NCBI RefSeq assembly: GCF_001591625.1
Contig: NZ_BCVG01000014.1
Coordinates: 1-58,443 of the forward strand
Length of the DNA stretch: 58,443 nt
Source of the DNA: Metabacillus fastidiosus NBRC 101226
GTDB lineage: Bacteria; Bacillota; Bacilli; Bacillales; Bacillaceae
Direction of reading: 5' to 3'
Position 1 is the stretch's first letter, and each line of letters starts with the position of its first letter. The position numbers and the translations under genes were made by a program. Positions 47,760-57,018 of this stretch are shown here, one piece after another. The notes below the pieces were generated by a model. It was not told the origin of the DNA and ran no database searches. It saw nothing but the letters and a program-made list of their open reading frames with translations.

Positions 47760-47813
47760 ACAAAAATAGGCAGGTATGAATCCAGTTCAATACCGAATCC
47801 ATACCTGCCTATT
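47760..47813 (-). terminator. Terminator of the ABC operon with inner hairpin
   Basis: AATAGGCAGGTATG / CATACCTGCCTATT, 14 bp; minus-strand tail TTTTTGTTTTATTC. The loop contains CGGT ATTGA ACTG (minus strand), a second small stem that also occurs, with a compensating base, at 57026-57062. Confidence 0.85.
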
Positions 47814-47894
47814 AATTACTTAATCAAAACTCGAACTTTTGGAGTTCACCTTAATTGAACAGCATCCTTTTTTTCAAAACGGCAGGTTATTTCT

Positions 47895-49103
47895 TTAAAG
47901 GTTTTTATATAATTGATTGATATAAAGTTCGAAATTCGGACCCAGGTTTTCATTGTTTTCACCGATGATTTTACCTTCATATAGCGATTCCCCTGTACGC
48001 AAATCACCGATAAATATCGAATGGCCGTCAGAAACATGATTCACTATATACAGTTTCCCATTTTTAAGCTGGAAAAACGGCTCGTCTTCCTCACTCGCAG
48101 GGTTCGTAAAACTAAAGTTTTCAGGACTTTCCCATTGTTCCTTTTCAATATTATAACGATTCAGTTCCAAACCAGTGTCTGAAGGAACAGGAATAAATAT
48201 ATCATTCTCATGAATGACCATCATGTCAATATATGGTTTTAATTCAACAGGAACTGTCCATTCCTCCACTTGATTGGTGATGTTGCTATAAAGATACACT
48301 TGGCTGGAGATTTGTTCAGGTTCAGCAGATACATGATCCCCCCTTTGATCCTTATATTTTTCTACCATATATAAGTAATAGTTTTCAGTTTGAATTATTT
48401 CGGAATCATTAAATATACGGATACTGGATATCATTCCCTCTTCCAGCTCTTCTTTTGCAATAATTGAGTCATGTTCTAATTCCTTTTTGTTTTCATCAAT
48501 CGTATAAATGCGAAGTTCCTCTCCTCCATTAATGAGATAGCCACTTACGAAAATTTTTATTTTTCCGTTTTCTGCGTATACATTATTCACGTTCTCCCAA
48601 TCGTAGCTGGCATGGACTGGCGTATTGATTTCAAAAGATGACTGTTTATTTGTTTTTTTATCCAGAATATGAATCTTAAGAGTTAAAGGAATTCCCTGAA
48701 TCACTCGCCCATCATTGGGAATATTAGTGTAAATCAAACGCTCTTCATCTTCAAAATAATAAGTTGGATTCAATTTTTTGCCGCGCATAAAATTACGATG
48801 TTCTTTAATATATTTTTGAAACATCAAATTTCCATAAGTATTTGAATTGATCAATGTTTCAATAAAAGACTGGTTCATCGTATCAGTCGTACCATTCTTT
48901 GAAATATCCAGCCAACGATGAATATCGCCATTCTTATAGGCCACACTTAAGGAAACATTTTCCATTTCTTCTTCATTTCCGCTGATAGTTTCTATTCTAA
49001 AGGACAATTCGGTGTCATTAGCCATTGCTGTCTGGATATAGAAAGCACCAATTGTAATAATTATAACTAAACCGATCAATATGGTTTTCCAATATTTTTT
49101 CAA
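47895..49103 (-). CDS. Exported/membrane-anchored protein of the ABC operon
   Basis: 402 residues with an N-terminal hydrophobic signal anchor (KYWKTILIGLVIIITIGAFY) and a long extracytoplasmic part of beta character (repeating VYAENGKIKIFVSGYLINGG, YLYMVEKYKD, VIHENDIFIPVPSDTG, LKNGKLYIVNHVSDG), which looks like a beta-propeller. No known family assigned. Last gene of the GntR-ATPase-permease operon; a sensing or lipoprotein-like accessory role is likely. TTG start with GGGGGGG upstream. Confidence 0.7.
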   Translation of the reverse strand: MKKYWKTILIGLVIIITIGAFYIQTAMANDTELSFRIETISGNEEEMENVSLSVAYKNGDIHRWLDISKNGTTDTMNQSFIETLINSNTYGNLMFQKYIKEHRNFMRGKKLNPTYYFEDEERLIYTNIPNDGRVIQGIPLTLKIHILDKKTNKQSSFEINTPVHASYDWENVNNVYAENGKIKIFVSGYLINGGEELRIYTIDENKKELEHDSIIAKEELEEGMISSIRIFNDSEIIQTENYYLYMVEKYKDQRGDHVSAEPEQISSQVYLYSNITNQVEEWTVPVELKPYIDMMVIHENDIFIPVPSDTGLELNRYNIEKEQWESPENFSFTNPASEEDEPFFQLKNGKLYIVNHVSDGHSIFIGDLRTGESLYEGKIIGENNENLGPNFELYINQLYKNL

Positions 49104-49117
49104 TATAATTCCCCCCC

Positions 49118-49948
49118 TCAGACCCTAATTTTACGTTTTAGCAAATGATTTGCTATCCAAACTGCACTTACTAAAACAATGACACCTGCCACCAATTCCA
49201 TTACAAAGATTTCAATTGGGTAAAAATAGTTCCTTGCAAAAAAGATACTCAATAATACCGGTGCAAAAAAGACAAGGAAGGAAAGAATTCCATAAACAAT
49301 TGCGAAGAAAATTCCTTTTAAACGGTAACTCCGCTCCAATAAAATGGCGGTGAATAAGACCGATACAAAAATCAGACCGGTTCCATAAACAAGGATAAAT
49401 TCAATAATTGTATTTGGATAAAACCAGTTCATTATATTGAGATTAAAAATCTCATGAAATGGCAAATCGGTTCGAAAGTCGGCAGGCACAATACTTTTTA
49501 ATATTTGAATTTCAATTGGAATCAATAAGATTTGCAAGGCAATAAACCCGATTACAAAAAACATGATAGCCGTCAGTTTTGCGAAATATATATTAATCCG
49601 TTCGACCGGCAACATTAACAATCTATAAATGAAAGTATTTTTCCCAAACCAGTCCCGATACCAAATAAAGAAAACATAAATCATCAAAGTTGTGATACAA
49701 AGAGCGATTGGCAGCAAAAACCACCCAGAAAAAACGAGTTGGTAAAAAGACAAGGTCCCGAATTGCTCAATGAATTGACTCTTTGGCATTAGATTTTCAT
49801 TAATCATCTGATTTGCCTCATTCATATATCCTTTTGAGACGGCAAATGAACCAATGACTTGGGAGAGAATTGTGATCCCGATTAAAATCAAATATATATT
49901 GAAAAATCGATTCACTTCAAAATTAACGAGTTTTAAATAACTTTTCAT
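49118..49948 (-). CDS. ABC transporter permease (ABC-2 like)
   Basis: 276 residues, six membrane helices: VNFEVNRFFNIYLILIGITI, FSGWFLLPIALCITTLMIYV, RDWFGKNTFIYRLLMLPVER, IMFFVIGFIALQILLIP and others. No catalytic motif. Start ATG overlaps the ATPase stop (ATGA, 49945-49948), so translation is coupled. With the ATPase it would form a YtrBC-like exporter or envelope-stress transporter. Confidence 0.82.
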   Translation of the reverse strand: MKSYLKLVNFEVNRFFNIYLILIGITILSQVIGSFAVSKGYMNEANQMINENLMPKSQFIEQFGTLSFYQLVFSGWFLLPIALCITTLMIYVFFIWYRDWFGKNTFIYRLLMLPVERINIYFAKLTAIMFFVIGFIALQILLIPIEIQILKSIVPADFRTDLPFHEIFNLNIMNWFYPNTIIEFILVYGTGLIFVSVLFTAILLERSYRLKGIFFAIVYGILSFLVFFAPVLLSIFFARNYFYPIEIFVMELVAGVIVLVSAVWIANHLLKRKIRV

Positions 49949-50634
49949 CCCAAATACACCTCCCGCATCACATCGACGACCGATTTTCCTTCATTCTCAC
50001 GTACTTCTTCCACACTGAATTCCTTTAGTACTTCACCGTTATCAAGGATTACTGCCTTGTCAATCAAATATTCAATATCATTAATTTCATGAGTTGTGAT
50101 AATCACGCCTCGGTCTTCAATCAAATGACTTGTAAACACATCCGCAATCTGCTCACGGCTAAAAATATCGATCCCGGAGAATGGTTCATCCATCAGCAAG
50201 TAATTCACATCCAGTGCCAAACCTAATAACAGATTGACTTTAGCCGTATTTCCCTTTGATAAATCGGAAATACGTTCTGAAGCATTCAACTTAAAAAATT
50301 GCAGAAGTTCCTTTGCTCTTTCCGGGTTCCAGCTTTTATAAAAATCCGCCATGAACGTAAAGGCATCATCAATCTTCATTTGCGGCAACATCGTGATGGT
50401 ATCGGGAATAAAGGTAATTTTTTCAAAGCTTTCTTTACCGATTTTTTCACCGTCAATTAAAATTTCACCACTATCAATCGGAGTAAGTGCCATAACAGCT
50501 TTCATAATTGTCGTCTTTCCGACCCCGTTTATACCGATCAGACAAGTAATTTCACCTTTTTCAGCAGTAAAGGAAACACCTTTTAAAACCTGTTTCTTAC
50601 CGTATTTTTTCTTGATATTTCTCACTTCAATCAT
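49945..50634 (-). CDS. ABC transporter ATP-binding protein (YtrB-like)
   Basis: 229 residues: Walker A GINGVGKTTIMK, signature LSKGNTAKVNLL (a variant of LSGGQ), Walker B YLLMDEPFSGID, switch His in TTHEINDIE. The LSKG signature is typical of the GntR-linked YtrB-like subgroup. Overlaps the regulator gene by four bases. Confidence 0.92.
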   Translation of the reverse strand: MIEVRNIKKKYGKKQVLKGVSFTAEKGEITCLIGINGVGKTTIMKAVMALTPIDSGEILIDGEKIGKESFEKITFIPDTITMLPQMKIDDAFTFMADFYKSWNPERAKELLQFFKLNASERISDLSKGNTAKVNLLLGLALDVNYLLMDEPFSGIDIFSREQIADVFTSHLIEDRGVIITTHEINDIEYLIDKAVILDNGEVLKEFSVEEVRENEGKSVVDVMREVYLG

Positions 50635-51020
50635 TCCGATCCCTCCTCTTCTTCGTTTTCCGTATCATACTTTTTCTTGACTAGTTCCAACACTTCGGAA
50701 AGCGGCACATTGATCGTTTTGATGGAACCAATAAAATTGTCAACTGCTTCGACAATCAATTCCTCACGAACTCTGTTAAGGACCACTTCATCTTTCGTAA
50801 TGCGGCTCGGCATATTCCCCTCGGTAAAAATCAATCCTTGTTCCCCCATTTCCTTATAAGCTCGTTGTACGGTATTTGGATTAATCTTCAGCTGATTAGC
50901 CAATTCCCTTCTTGATGGAATCTCCTGGCCCGGTTCAAAATAGCCCATGGCGATTTTTTCTTTAAAAAGCCGGATGACCTGTACATAAACCGGATCCCTA
51001 GTATTAAACTTTACATTCAA
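50631..51020 (-). CDS. GntR-family repressor, YtrA-like
   Basis: Short GntR regulator: PVYVQVIRLFKEKIAMGYFE, PGQEIPSRRELANQLKINPN, TVQRAYKEMGEQGLIFTEGN with a small C-terminal helical effector part (about 40 residues), as in YtrA. First gene of the operon, which suggests autorepression relieved by cell-wall or antibiotic stress. TTG 51020 is chosen, nine bases after GGGAG; the longer frame to 51044 includes the RBS. Four GTATTAA...TTAATAC palindromes upstream are the probable operators. Confidence 0.88.
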   Translation of the reverse strand: MNVKFNTRDPVYVQVIRLFKEKIAMGYFEPGQEIPSRRELANQLKINPNTVQRAYKEMGEQGLIFTEGNMPSRITKDEVVLNRVREELIVEAVDNFIGSIKTINVPLSEVLELVKKKYDTENEEEEGSE

Positions 51021-51049
51021 TCGACCCAACTCCCAGAAAATCATTTTGT

Positions 51050-51284
51050 GTATTAACTATTTAATACAGATTAAGCATAGTAGGCTATGTACAGTGTATA
51101 AAAGACTTTGATACAGAACTTCCCAATAAACTGTTGCAGTGAGTACCGATAAAACATCGAGCCATTGCACTGGCTAATCTGTTTATTGTATTAAACATTT
51201 AATACACTACCCACAAAAACATGTATTAAGTAGTTAATACACTCTTCGGAATGTATTATATGCTTAATACACATTTCATGTCAA
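51050..51284 (-). promoter_or_regulatory. Promoter and four palindromic operators of the GntR operon
   Basis: Palindromes GTATTAACTATTTAATAC (51050-51067), GTATTAAACATTTAATAC (51188-51205), GTATTAAGTAGTTAATAC (51223-51240) and GTATTATATGCTTAATAC (51253-51270). On the minus strand TTGACA (51279-51284), 18 bases, TATAAT (51255-51260): the fourth palindrome covers the -10 and spacer, two lie in the early transcript and one just before the GntR start. Between, CAATAAAC (51124-51131) and GTTTATTG (51181-51188) can pair as a long hairpin. Confidence 0.75.
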
Positions 51285-51323
51285 CATATATTCAATAATT
51301 CTAATTAATAACTCAATGCCTTT

Positions 51324-51393
51324 CACCTCCTCGACTCGCAAATGTTCGTCTGTGAGGTCTCTCACCTTACGCTTTGCCTGTAGGAGTCACCGC
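51324..51393. repeat. GC-richer interspersed repeat (Bacillaceae intergenic type)
   Basis: On the minus strand: CGGTGACTCCTACAGG, CAAAGCG, GGTGAGAGACCTCACAGACG, then GCGAGTCGAGGAGGTG. The CTCCT and AGGAG edges pair. This pattern, unlike the AT-rich neighbourhood, is similar to intergenic repeats I know from several Bacillus genomes (GACTCCTGCGGGAAAAGC ... CGAGGAGGC). Function is unknown. Confidence 0.5.
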
Positions 51394-51604
51394 CGATTTG
51401 ATGAAAAACAACAATGAAGTTAAACACAGCCTTTTATTTAATTTTATAGTGTCAATTTTACCAGTTTCACTTAAAGTTTTAGCCGCTTTTCTTCTATCAT
51501 TCTTTTACTAATCTACCCCTTTCTTATTAGATGAAGAGTGTTTCTATGTACATATAAAGCTGAAGGCTCTTATTCAGGAAAAGGATTTGAAAGAAAGCAA
51601 TAAG

Positions 51605-51637
51605 AAAAGACAGCCTCCTCTTAAGCCGCTGTCTTTT
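51605..51637. terminator. Bidirectional terminator upstream of the ABC operon region
   Basis: AAAAGACAGC / GCTGTCTTTT with 13-base loop and T-rich tails on both strands; it closes the YaaH-like gene on the minus strand. Confidence 0.75.
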
Positions 51638-51754
51638 TTATATTCTATCCCCTCACTTATTTGTTAGCAGCTCTGGAATAATAATAGTAATTATGCCGCT
51701 CATAACAGTTGGAATTATTGATTTACATGTATATTTAAAGTAATAAGGTTCGTT

Positions 51755-53017
51755 TTATACCTTTCTAATCGTGAAAAATTTCCTTAAAAGCCAAGGTCCC
51801 TGGGCGAATCCAAGTGTTAATTGCCAAGCACCTATCGCCTGTAAACCAAACTCGCGTACTAATATCATTTTTGCACTCATGCTTCTGCTGTCTTCAAACC
51901 ATACCTCATGTGTTTTTCCCTGTTCATCTCTATATTGAAAAAACGGTGATTCATATTCCTCTGAATATTGTATAGGTGACTGATACCGCATAGCTGTTTC
52001 AACTGCTTTCTGATTTGATATACCAGGTGCCACTGTACCTGGTATGTATGGAATTAACCAATCATACCCGTATAAAGGAACCCCGAGTATAATTTTCCTT
52101 CGTGGAACACTCTTTATAGCAAATTGTATCGTTTTTCTCACTTCAGTAATTGGTGCTACAGGTCCTGGCTCGCTGCCGGAATGATACCAATCATATGCCA
52201 TAATAAACATATAATTAACAACGGCTCCAATTCCTCCATAATCATACCCTCTTAACCAAGGAATATCCTCACTCGTTTTTGCCGGAACAGCTATTGTTAA
52301 AACATAGCCTCTTGGTCTTAAACGGTCTCTCAATTGACGTAAAAATCCGGTGAACAAGTCCCTATCTTCAGCTCTCACACGTTCAAAATCAATATTTACT
52401 CCGCCATATCCCTTTCTGGATACTAAATAAAAGATATTATTAACAAGATTTGTCCTTGCTGTTGGATTATTCAGGACTTGGTGAGCAAGTTCTGAACTAA
52501 AGCCTTCTGATGTTAGATTAGTAATGGTAACGAGCGGAGTAACCCTGTTCCTCCAAGTCGTTTCAATCGCTGTTAGATCATTTAGATCGTTTACTATATC
52601 TCCATTGGTACCAAAATGATATTCAAAAAGGGAAATAGAAGATGAATAAGGTGCGAAATCATTAATCAATGTTCGATCCAATTCCGGAGTCCGGACAACA
52701 TAATAACTCAACGTACCTGCAACATAGTTCGAAATATTAGGAATCCTTATTTTCATTCCAGGCTTTAAAACGTCGAGATTAAGGGAAGGATTAGCTGTTC
52801 TTAATTGTTCTAAGGGAACATAGGCCTTTTTGGCAATACTAGTGAGTGTGTCCCCAGGCTGAACAGTATATACGTAAAGAGCAATAAGCAGAGCTTGACC
52901 CGGAACAATATTTGTTTGCTCCAAGCCATTGACCATACGAAGCTGACTAATAGAATAATCATACCTGTTGCTTATTGAAAATAAAGTATCACCAGGTTGA
53001 ACTATATGGATAAACAT
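51755..53017 (-). CDS. LysM-GH18 cortex-lytic/spore protein (YaaH/SleL-like)
   Basis: Two LysM domains (residues ~2-47 HIVQPGDTLFSISNRYDYS; ~50-93 YTVQPGDTLTSIAKKAYVP) bind peptidoglycan. A GH18 barrel follows, with GYGGVNIDFERVRAEDRDLF (the catalytic D-x-D-x-E region, here N-I-D-F-E) and a late MAYDWYHSGSEPGPVAPI. Such 420-residue proteins are coat-associated N-acetylglucosaminidases that act on spore-cortex fragments in germination. The first residue of the DxDxDxE line is Gly/Asn-shifted, yet the acid Glu is present. No signal peptide, as in SleL. Confidence 0.9.
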   Translation of the reverse strand: MFIHIVQPGDTLFSISNRYDYSISQLRMVNGLEQTNIVPGQALLIALYVYTVQPGDTLTSIAKKAYVPLEQLRTANPSLNLDVLKPGMKIRIPNISNYVAGTLSYYVVRTPELDRTLINDFAPYSSSISLFEYHFGTNGDIVNDLNDLTAIETTWRNRVTPLVTITNLTSEGFSSELAHQVLNNPTARTNLVNNIFYLVSRKGYGGVNIDFERVRAEDRDLFTGFLRQLRDRLRPRGYVLTIAVPAKTSEDIPWLRGYDYGGIGAVVNYMFIMAYDWYHSGSEPGPVAPITEVRKTIQFAIKSVPRRKIILGVPLYGYDWLIPYIPGTVAPGISNQKAVETAMRYQSPIQYSEEYESPFFQYRDEQGKTHEVWFEDSRSMSAKMILVREFGLQAIGAWQLTLGFAQGPWLLRKFFTIRKV

Positions 53018-53164
53018 AATTACGCCCCCATTTACTTTTTATCAATGCATCTGACAGAAAAAAATTAAATTTTTAAATAGATATATAAAATAATATTAAT
53101 GTGTCTGCCAATAAATGATGATATTTCAATAAGAATAAGGGCGATATACATTTTATACAGCTTC

Positions 53165-53238
53165 TGTTAACATAACTGATATTTTAAACTATAAAAAAAG
53201 ATCTTTTTAGCTGTTTATTCAATTAACGTACTTATTAG
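53165..53238. repeat. Dispersed AAAGATCTT repeat (copy D)
   Basis: TGTTAACATAACTGATATTT, TAAACTATAAAAAAAGATCT, TTTTAGCTGTTTATTCAATT and AACGTACTTATTAG. Closest in order to the copies at 38880 and 47505; a more distant relative is at about 54000-54060. Confidence 0.5.
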
Positions 53239-53249
53239 TGAAAATTCCA

Positions 53250-53861
53250 TTAAGAAATTAATGTGATGATCAAATATATTGCTGTTCCCCACATAATAAG
53301 AGCAGATACTTTGTTTAAAATGATAATAAATCTTCCCGAGTTATCTAACCTTCCAACTTGTCTTCCAACTAATGAGAGAGAAAAAAACCATATCCAAGAC
53401 GTTATAATACAAGCTAAAGTAAATCCAATCTTCTCTGTATCTGAGTATGATATTGAACTTGTTCCGATTACTCCGATCGTATCCATAATGGCGTGAGGAT
53501 TTAATAAAGAAACCGAAGCGGCAAAAACAATTTGTTTTTTTGGAGTAAGAGCTTTTTCACTCGATGATGTTGTGGCAGGCTTGCTTTTCCAAGTCGTATA
53601 TCCCATATACACTAAAAAAATAATTCCACCCGTTAATAGGACAATTTTTATCCAGTAAACACCTAAAACAATGACTGATACACCTAAAACAGCTAAAGTT
53701 ATAAGAATGGTATCGCAAATGGATGCCGTAATGACAACTGGTAAAGTTCTGCTGAATTTTCGTTGAGTTGCACCTTGATTAAAAATAAAAACATTCTGAA
53801 CACCTAATGGAAGAATCAATCCAAAGGCTAAAATAAAACCATGAATAACAGCACTTATCAT
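53250..53861 (-). CDS. LysE/ArgO-type amino-acid exporter
   Basis: 203 residues, six membrane helices: GFILAFGLILPLGVQNVFIF, NQGATQRKFSRTLPVVITAS, and SLLNPHAIMDTIGVIGTSS (the P-x-A-I-x-D-T-x-G signature of LysE/ArgO). It would export arginine or lysine. It is alone; no LysG-like regulator is adjacent. Confidence 0.9.
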   Translation of the reverse strand: MISAVIHGFILAFGLILPLGVQNVFIFNQGATQRKFSRTLPVVITASICDTILITLAVLGVSVIVLGVYWIKIVLLTGGIIFLVYMGYTTWKSKPATTSSSEKALTPKKQIVFAASVSLLNPHAIMDTIGVIGTSSISYSDTEKIGFTLACIITSWIWFFSLSLVGRQVGRLDNSGRFIIILNKVSALIMWGTAIYLIITLIS

Positions 53862-54084
53862 ATAAAACCTACAATCCTTTCTAATCTCCTAACTGCTACT
53901 AAATTATAATACAACTTCATGAACAATGAAGATTTCTTATTCCAGTAAAATATCTTTTTATTGGATAATACCAGGTTAATATAAAATATTCTTATAGAAA
54001 ATAAAAAAGATTTTCGAATGAAAGATCTTCTTACTTGTTTATTTAACGCAACAGTTAATTAAATAAGCTTCATCCGCTATACAA

Positions 54085-54369
54085 TCAGGGCACCTTTACC
54101 TCTGCAACATAGTACATACCGATGATGTTCTTTTTTAAATAGATATACGGAATCGGCATTTTTGTTTCTCGATCTATCCAAGTTTCTACCTGATATGCCA
54201 TTTCACCATTATTTAATTTTCCATTATAATCAATATGAGCAGTTATACTGACAATAGGATAACCTTGGAGAAGTATATAACTTCTTATCGTAAGAACTGG
54301 GGAAACATATAACATGATAATGATTCCAAGAGCAATCGCTGCTCCAATTACTTTTGTTTTTTTGTTCAT
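54085..54369 (-). CDS. Small membrane-anchored hypothetical protein
   Basis: 94 residues: one N-terminal hydrophobic segment (VIGAAIALGIIIMLYVSP), then a short outside domain (YILLQGYPIVSITAHIDYNG, QVETWIDRETKMPIPYIYLK). No family recognised. ATG at 54369 lies nine bases after AAAGG; an ATG two codons upstream is closer. Confidence 0.6.
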   Translation of the reverse strand: MNKKTKVIGAAIALGIIIMLYVSPVLTIRSYILLQGYPIVSITAHIDYNGKLNNGEMAYQVETWIDRETKMPIPYIYLKKNIIGMYYVAEVKVP

Positions 54370-54543
54370 ACCCATCTACCTTTACTTTTCTTTACTACAC
54401 ATTTTATAGACACTACACAAATTCCCAGATTTACACATATTTTCGTTTAAATAACGTTTTAAAATATCTAATACAATACTTTACATAATTCAGATTTTAG
54501 CCAGTATAAAAGGACCTTCGATTGAAGCTCCTTTTATACTGGC

Positions 54544-54855
54544 TTATGGTCCAAATTCCATTTGACCGGTAAATAATAAGATAATTATGATTAACCAGAA
54601 GATAAAGAAAGAGGATGATAGAATTAAAGATATAACAGGAATTATATTTTTCTCTGTTTTCTTCACTATACCAGTCAGAGATAATATGATGCCGACACCT
54701 GTAAGTGAAAACGTTATATAGTCTCCAATCGAACTGCCAATGTTTGCAATTCTTGTTGGTGTTACAAAAACAATAAAAAAGCAAATAACTCCAATTGCAA
54801 GAGAAATAAAACTGATGATGCCATGTTTCTTTTGAGCAATCACTTTGTCTTTCAA
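54544..54855 (-). CDS. Three-helix membrane protein, hypothetical
   Basis: 103 residues with hydrophobic segments at ~12-32, ~42-62 and ~72-97 and a basic cytosolic head (KDKVIAQKKHG). Looks like a DUF4190/DUF4064-like membrane protein, but the assignment is weak. TTG start after GGGAAGG. Codirectional with the small neighbour genes. Confidence 0.55.
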   Translation of the reverse strand: MKDKVIAQKKHGIISFISLAIGVICFFIVFVTPTRIANIGSSIGDYITFSLTGVGIILSLTGIVKKTEKNIIPVISLILSSSFFIFWLIIIILLFTGQMEFGP

Positions 54856-55010
54856 ATAAGAACAACCTTCCCACTTAAATTATAACTCTTAAATACTATC
54901 TAATATCAGTTTATTGTAACATAGCTCAAATTTGATAATATTTAATAAATATTCAAAGAATTAAATGCGTAATAAGCTAGCTAACATTATCGACATTTTA
55001 AGCTCAGTTA

Positions 55011-55898
55011 TTATTGAATATTACGTGTAATAACATCTCCTTTTTGAGGCATAGATTCTCCATTAATGTCTTCAAAAAATAACGGCAATCCTTCTGCCAA
55101 GATCGGATATATAACTTTAGTTGGATCTTGTTTTTGATGATGAATATGTAAATGAGGTTCCGAAGTTGAACCGCTGTTTCCTACTCGTCCAATTACATCT
55201 CCTTGATTTACATGATCTCCCACTTTTACAGAAACACTATCTTTTTTTAAATGGTTTAACAATAAATATGTTCCAGTTTCATCTATTTTAATATAAGCAT
55301 AGTTTCCTTCCATTGAAGTAAACTGTTCTGAACCTGGTACAATATCTTCTTCCTTATCATAAGCAGCAATTACTGTTCCAGAAACAGGGGAATAAACTTC
55401 TTTGTTCCAAATTCCATAATCTTCGTTATTGCTACTTCCAATATCGTATGGTTCTATAACTAAATCATATGCCCATCTTTCTGATGCCCATATAACATGG
55501 GGAAGATTATTTTCAACAGTATCGCCGCCCCATCCTACAACTGTTTGTTCAATGAAAGGCCATTCCACAGTAACAGCTGGTTTAGCATGCTAAAGATCAT
55601 TTGGATATGCAAGAATAATAATATTCATTGTCATTAATAAAGGAAAAACTAATACTATGTTGACAATTAAATTCACACATAATTTCATCATGTTTTTCTT
55701 TCTGATTATAAAAACAATGAATAGGATAATATTTATTATTATCCCTAATAATCCTACAATCGGTAAAATCATCTTAAGGAATGTCCATGCATATACACTA
55801 AATAATCCACTGATGAAAAACAAACTAATCCATAATAAAAAGATAATTCCTATCAATATACTATTTGTAAATCCTATATTTCTCATTAACCGCATCAA
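55011..55898 (-). pseudogene. M23 peptidase membrane protein gene with in-frame amber codon
   Basis: Bases 55898-55593 encode three hydrophobic helices ending LAYPNDL, then TAG at 55590-55592. The same frame continues HAKPAVTVEWPFIEQTVVGW and the M23 fold: WAYDLVIEPYD, EVYSPVSGTVIAAYD, LLLNHLKKDSVSVKVGDHV, NSGSTSEPHLHIHHQ (zinc ligands H-x-H). Family members have the helices and the M23 domain in one polypeptide, so a single CAG-to-TAG change would explain the split. The downstream part could start at GTG 55568 but has no RBS. A nonfunctional M23 or a recent mutation; a sequencing error cannot be excluded. Confidence 0.75.
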
Positions 55899-56037
55899 TT
55901 TAAAGCCTCGCCTCCCATTTGCTAAACTCTGCTAACCGATTTAAATTATTTCTTCTGTAATTAATTAAAAATGAAAAGTATAATTTCTTAATTTCCTCAT
56001 CCTTAGTTATATAACTTTATTAGTGCTTAAATTTTAT

Positions 56038-56892
56038 TCATTTATTTTCACAATCTCTCGGTAAAGAGAATCCTTTTCCTATAATATCGGAAGCATTTAA
56101 AAATATAACAAAAGAGTCTATATCGTGACTCTGTATTAATCCCTTTAAATAAACGGCTTCCGATTGTTCCACCACACTGAGTAACAGCACTTTTTTCCGA
56201 TTCGAAAATCCTCCTTCTGACCATACTTTAGTAAAACCTCTATTAACTTCATTTCGAATTAAACTTGTTACTTGCTGCTCATTTTCTGTAATAATTAATA
56301 CAAGTTTAGTAGCAGAGGAACGAAGCTGTATAAAATCTATCGATTTACTTGCTATAAAAGTTGAAATCATGGCATAAAGAGCAAGCTCTAAATCAAAAAT
56401 AATAATTGCCACAACGACGACACAGCCATCAATTATTAGCTGTGCAAAACCGCTTGATAATCCTGTGTATTTTTTAATAAGCTGGCCGATAATAGTTGTA
56501 CCGCCAGTGGAACCTTTTCCTCGAAAGACTAAACCAAGACCGATACCGCATAATATTCCCCCGTATATGGAAGAAAGCAAAGGATCTTTCACAGTAAAGG
56601 GTAAGTAAGATGTTATCCAAACAGATAAAGGAAGAAACGTAGTTCCAACAAATGTTTTCACACTGAAATCTCTCCCAAGGAAGTAGTATCCGAGAAAAAA
56701 AACAGGAATGTTAATACTCCATTGAACAAAAGCAGGATTCCAGCCATACAGACTGTAAAGTATCGTACTTATTCCGGAGACCCCTCCTGCTGCTAAAAGA
56801 GCTGGTAATAAAAAGATATTAAACCCCAATCCAACAAAAAAAGTACCAAATATAATCAAACTATAAAACCTTAATTCTTTTCTTATATCCAT
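56038..56892 (-). CDS. YitT family membrane protein (DUF161/DUF2179)
   Basis: 284 residues: five helices (FGTFFVGLGFNIFLLPALLA, GVSGISTILYSLYGWNPAFV, GGILCGIGLGLVFRGKGSTG and others) and a cytosolic DUF2179 C-terminal domain (KLVLIITENEQQVTSLIRNE, FIVFLNASDIIGKGF-like end). YitT-like proteins are abundant and uncharacterised in Bacillus. ATG 56892 is preferred over the GTG at 56910, which lacks an RBS. Confidence 0.88.
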   Translation of the reverse strand: MDIRKELRFYSLIIFGTFFVGLGFNIFLLPALLAAGGVSGISTILYSLYGWNPAFVQWSINIPVFFLGYYFLGRDFSVKTFVGTTFLPLSVWITSYLPFTVKDPLLSSIYGGILCGIGLGLVFRGKGSTGGTTIIGQLIKKYTGLSSGFAQLIIDGCVVVVAIIIFDLELALYAMISTFIASKSIDFIQLRSSATKLVLIITENEQQVTSLIRNEVNRGFTKVWSEGGFSNRKKVLLLSVVEQSEAVYLKGLIQSHDIDSFVIFLNASDIIGKGFSLPRDCENK

Positions 56893-57018
56893 ATATGTTC
56901 TCTCTTTCACTATAATAAAATGAAATAATTTTATATCTTTATTAATAATAGCAAATATATAATATATTAATTGGCTTTTAAAACAACAATTTAAAATATT
57001 TAGTTATTTTTACGAATA

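Larger units (their letters stand above)
47382..47894. other. Intergenic region with repeat copy C and terminator
   Basis: Holds the dispersed repeat at 47505-47594 and the 14-bp hairpin at 47765-47813. No gene supported. Confidence 0.5.

Noticed and set aside
54497-54874. 125-codon minus-strand frame over the three-helix membrane gene
   Set aside because: It overlaps a frame with membrane-protein pattern and its own start; the residues are typical of an off-frame translation (Trp/Cys/Tyr-rich).
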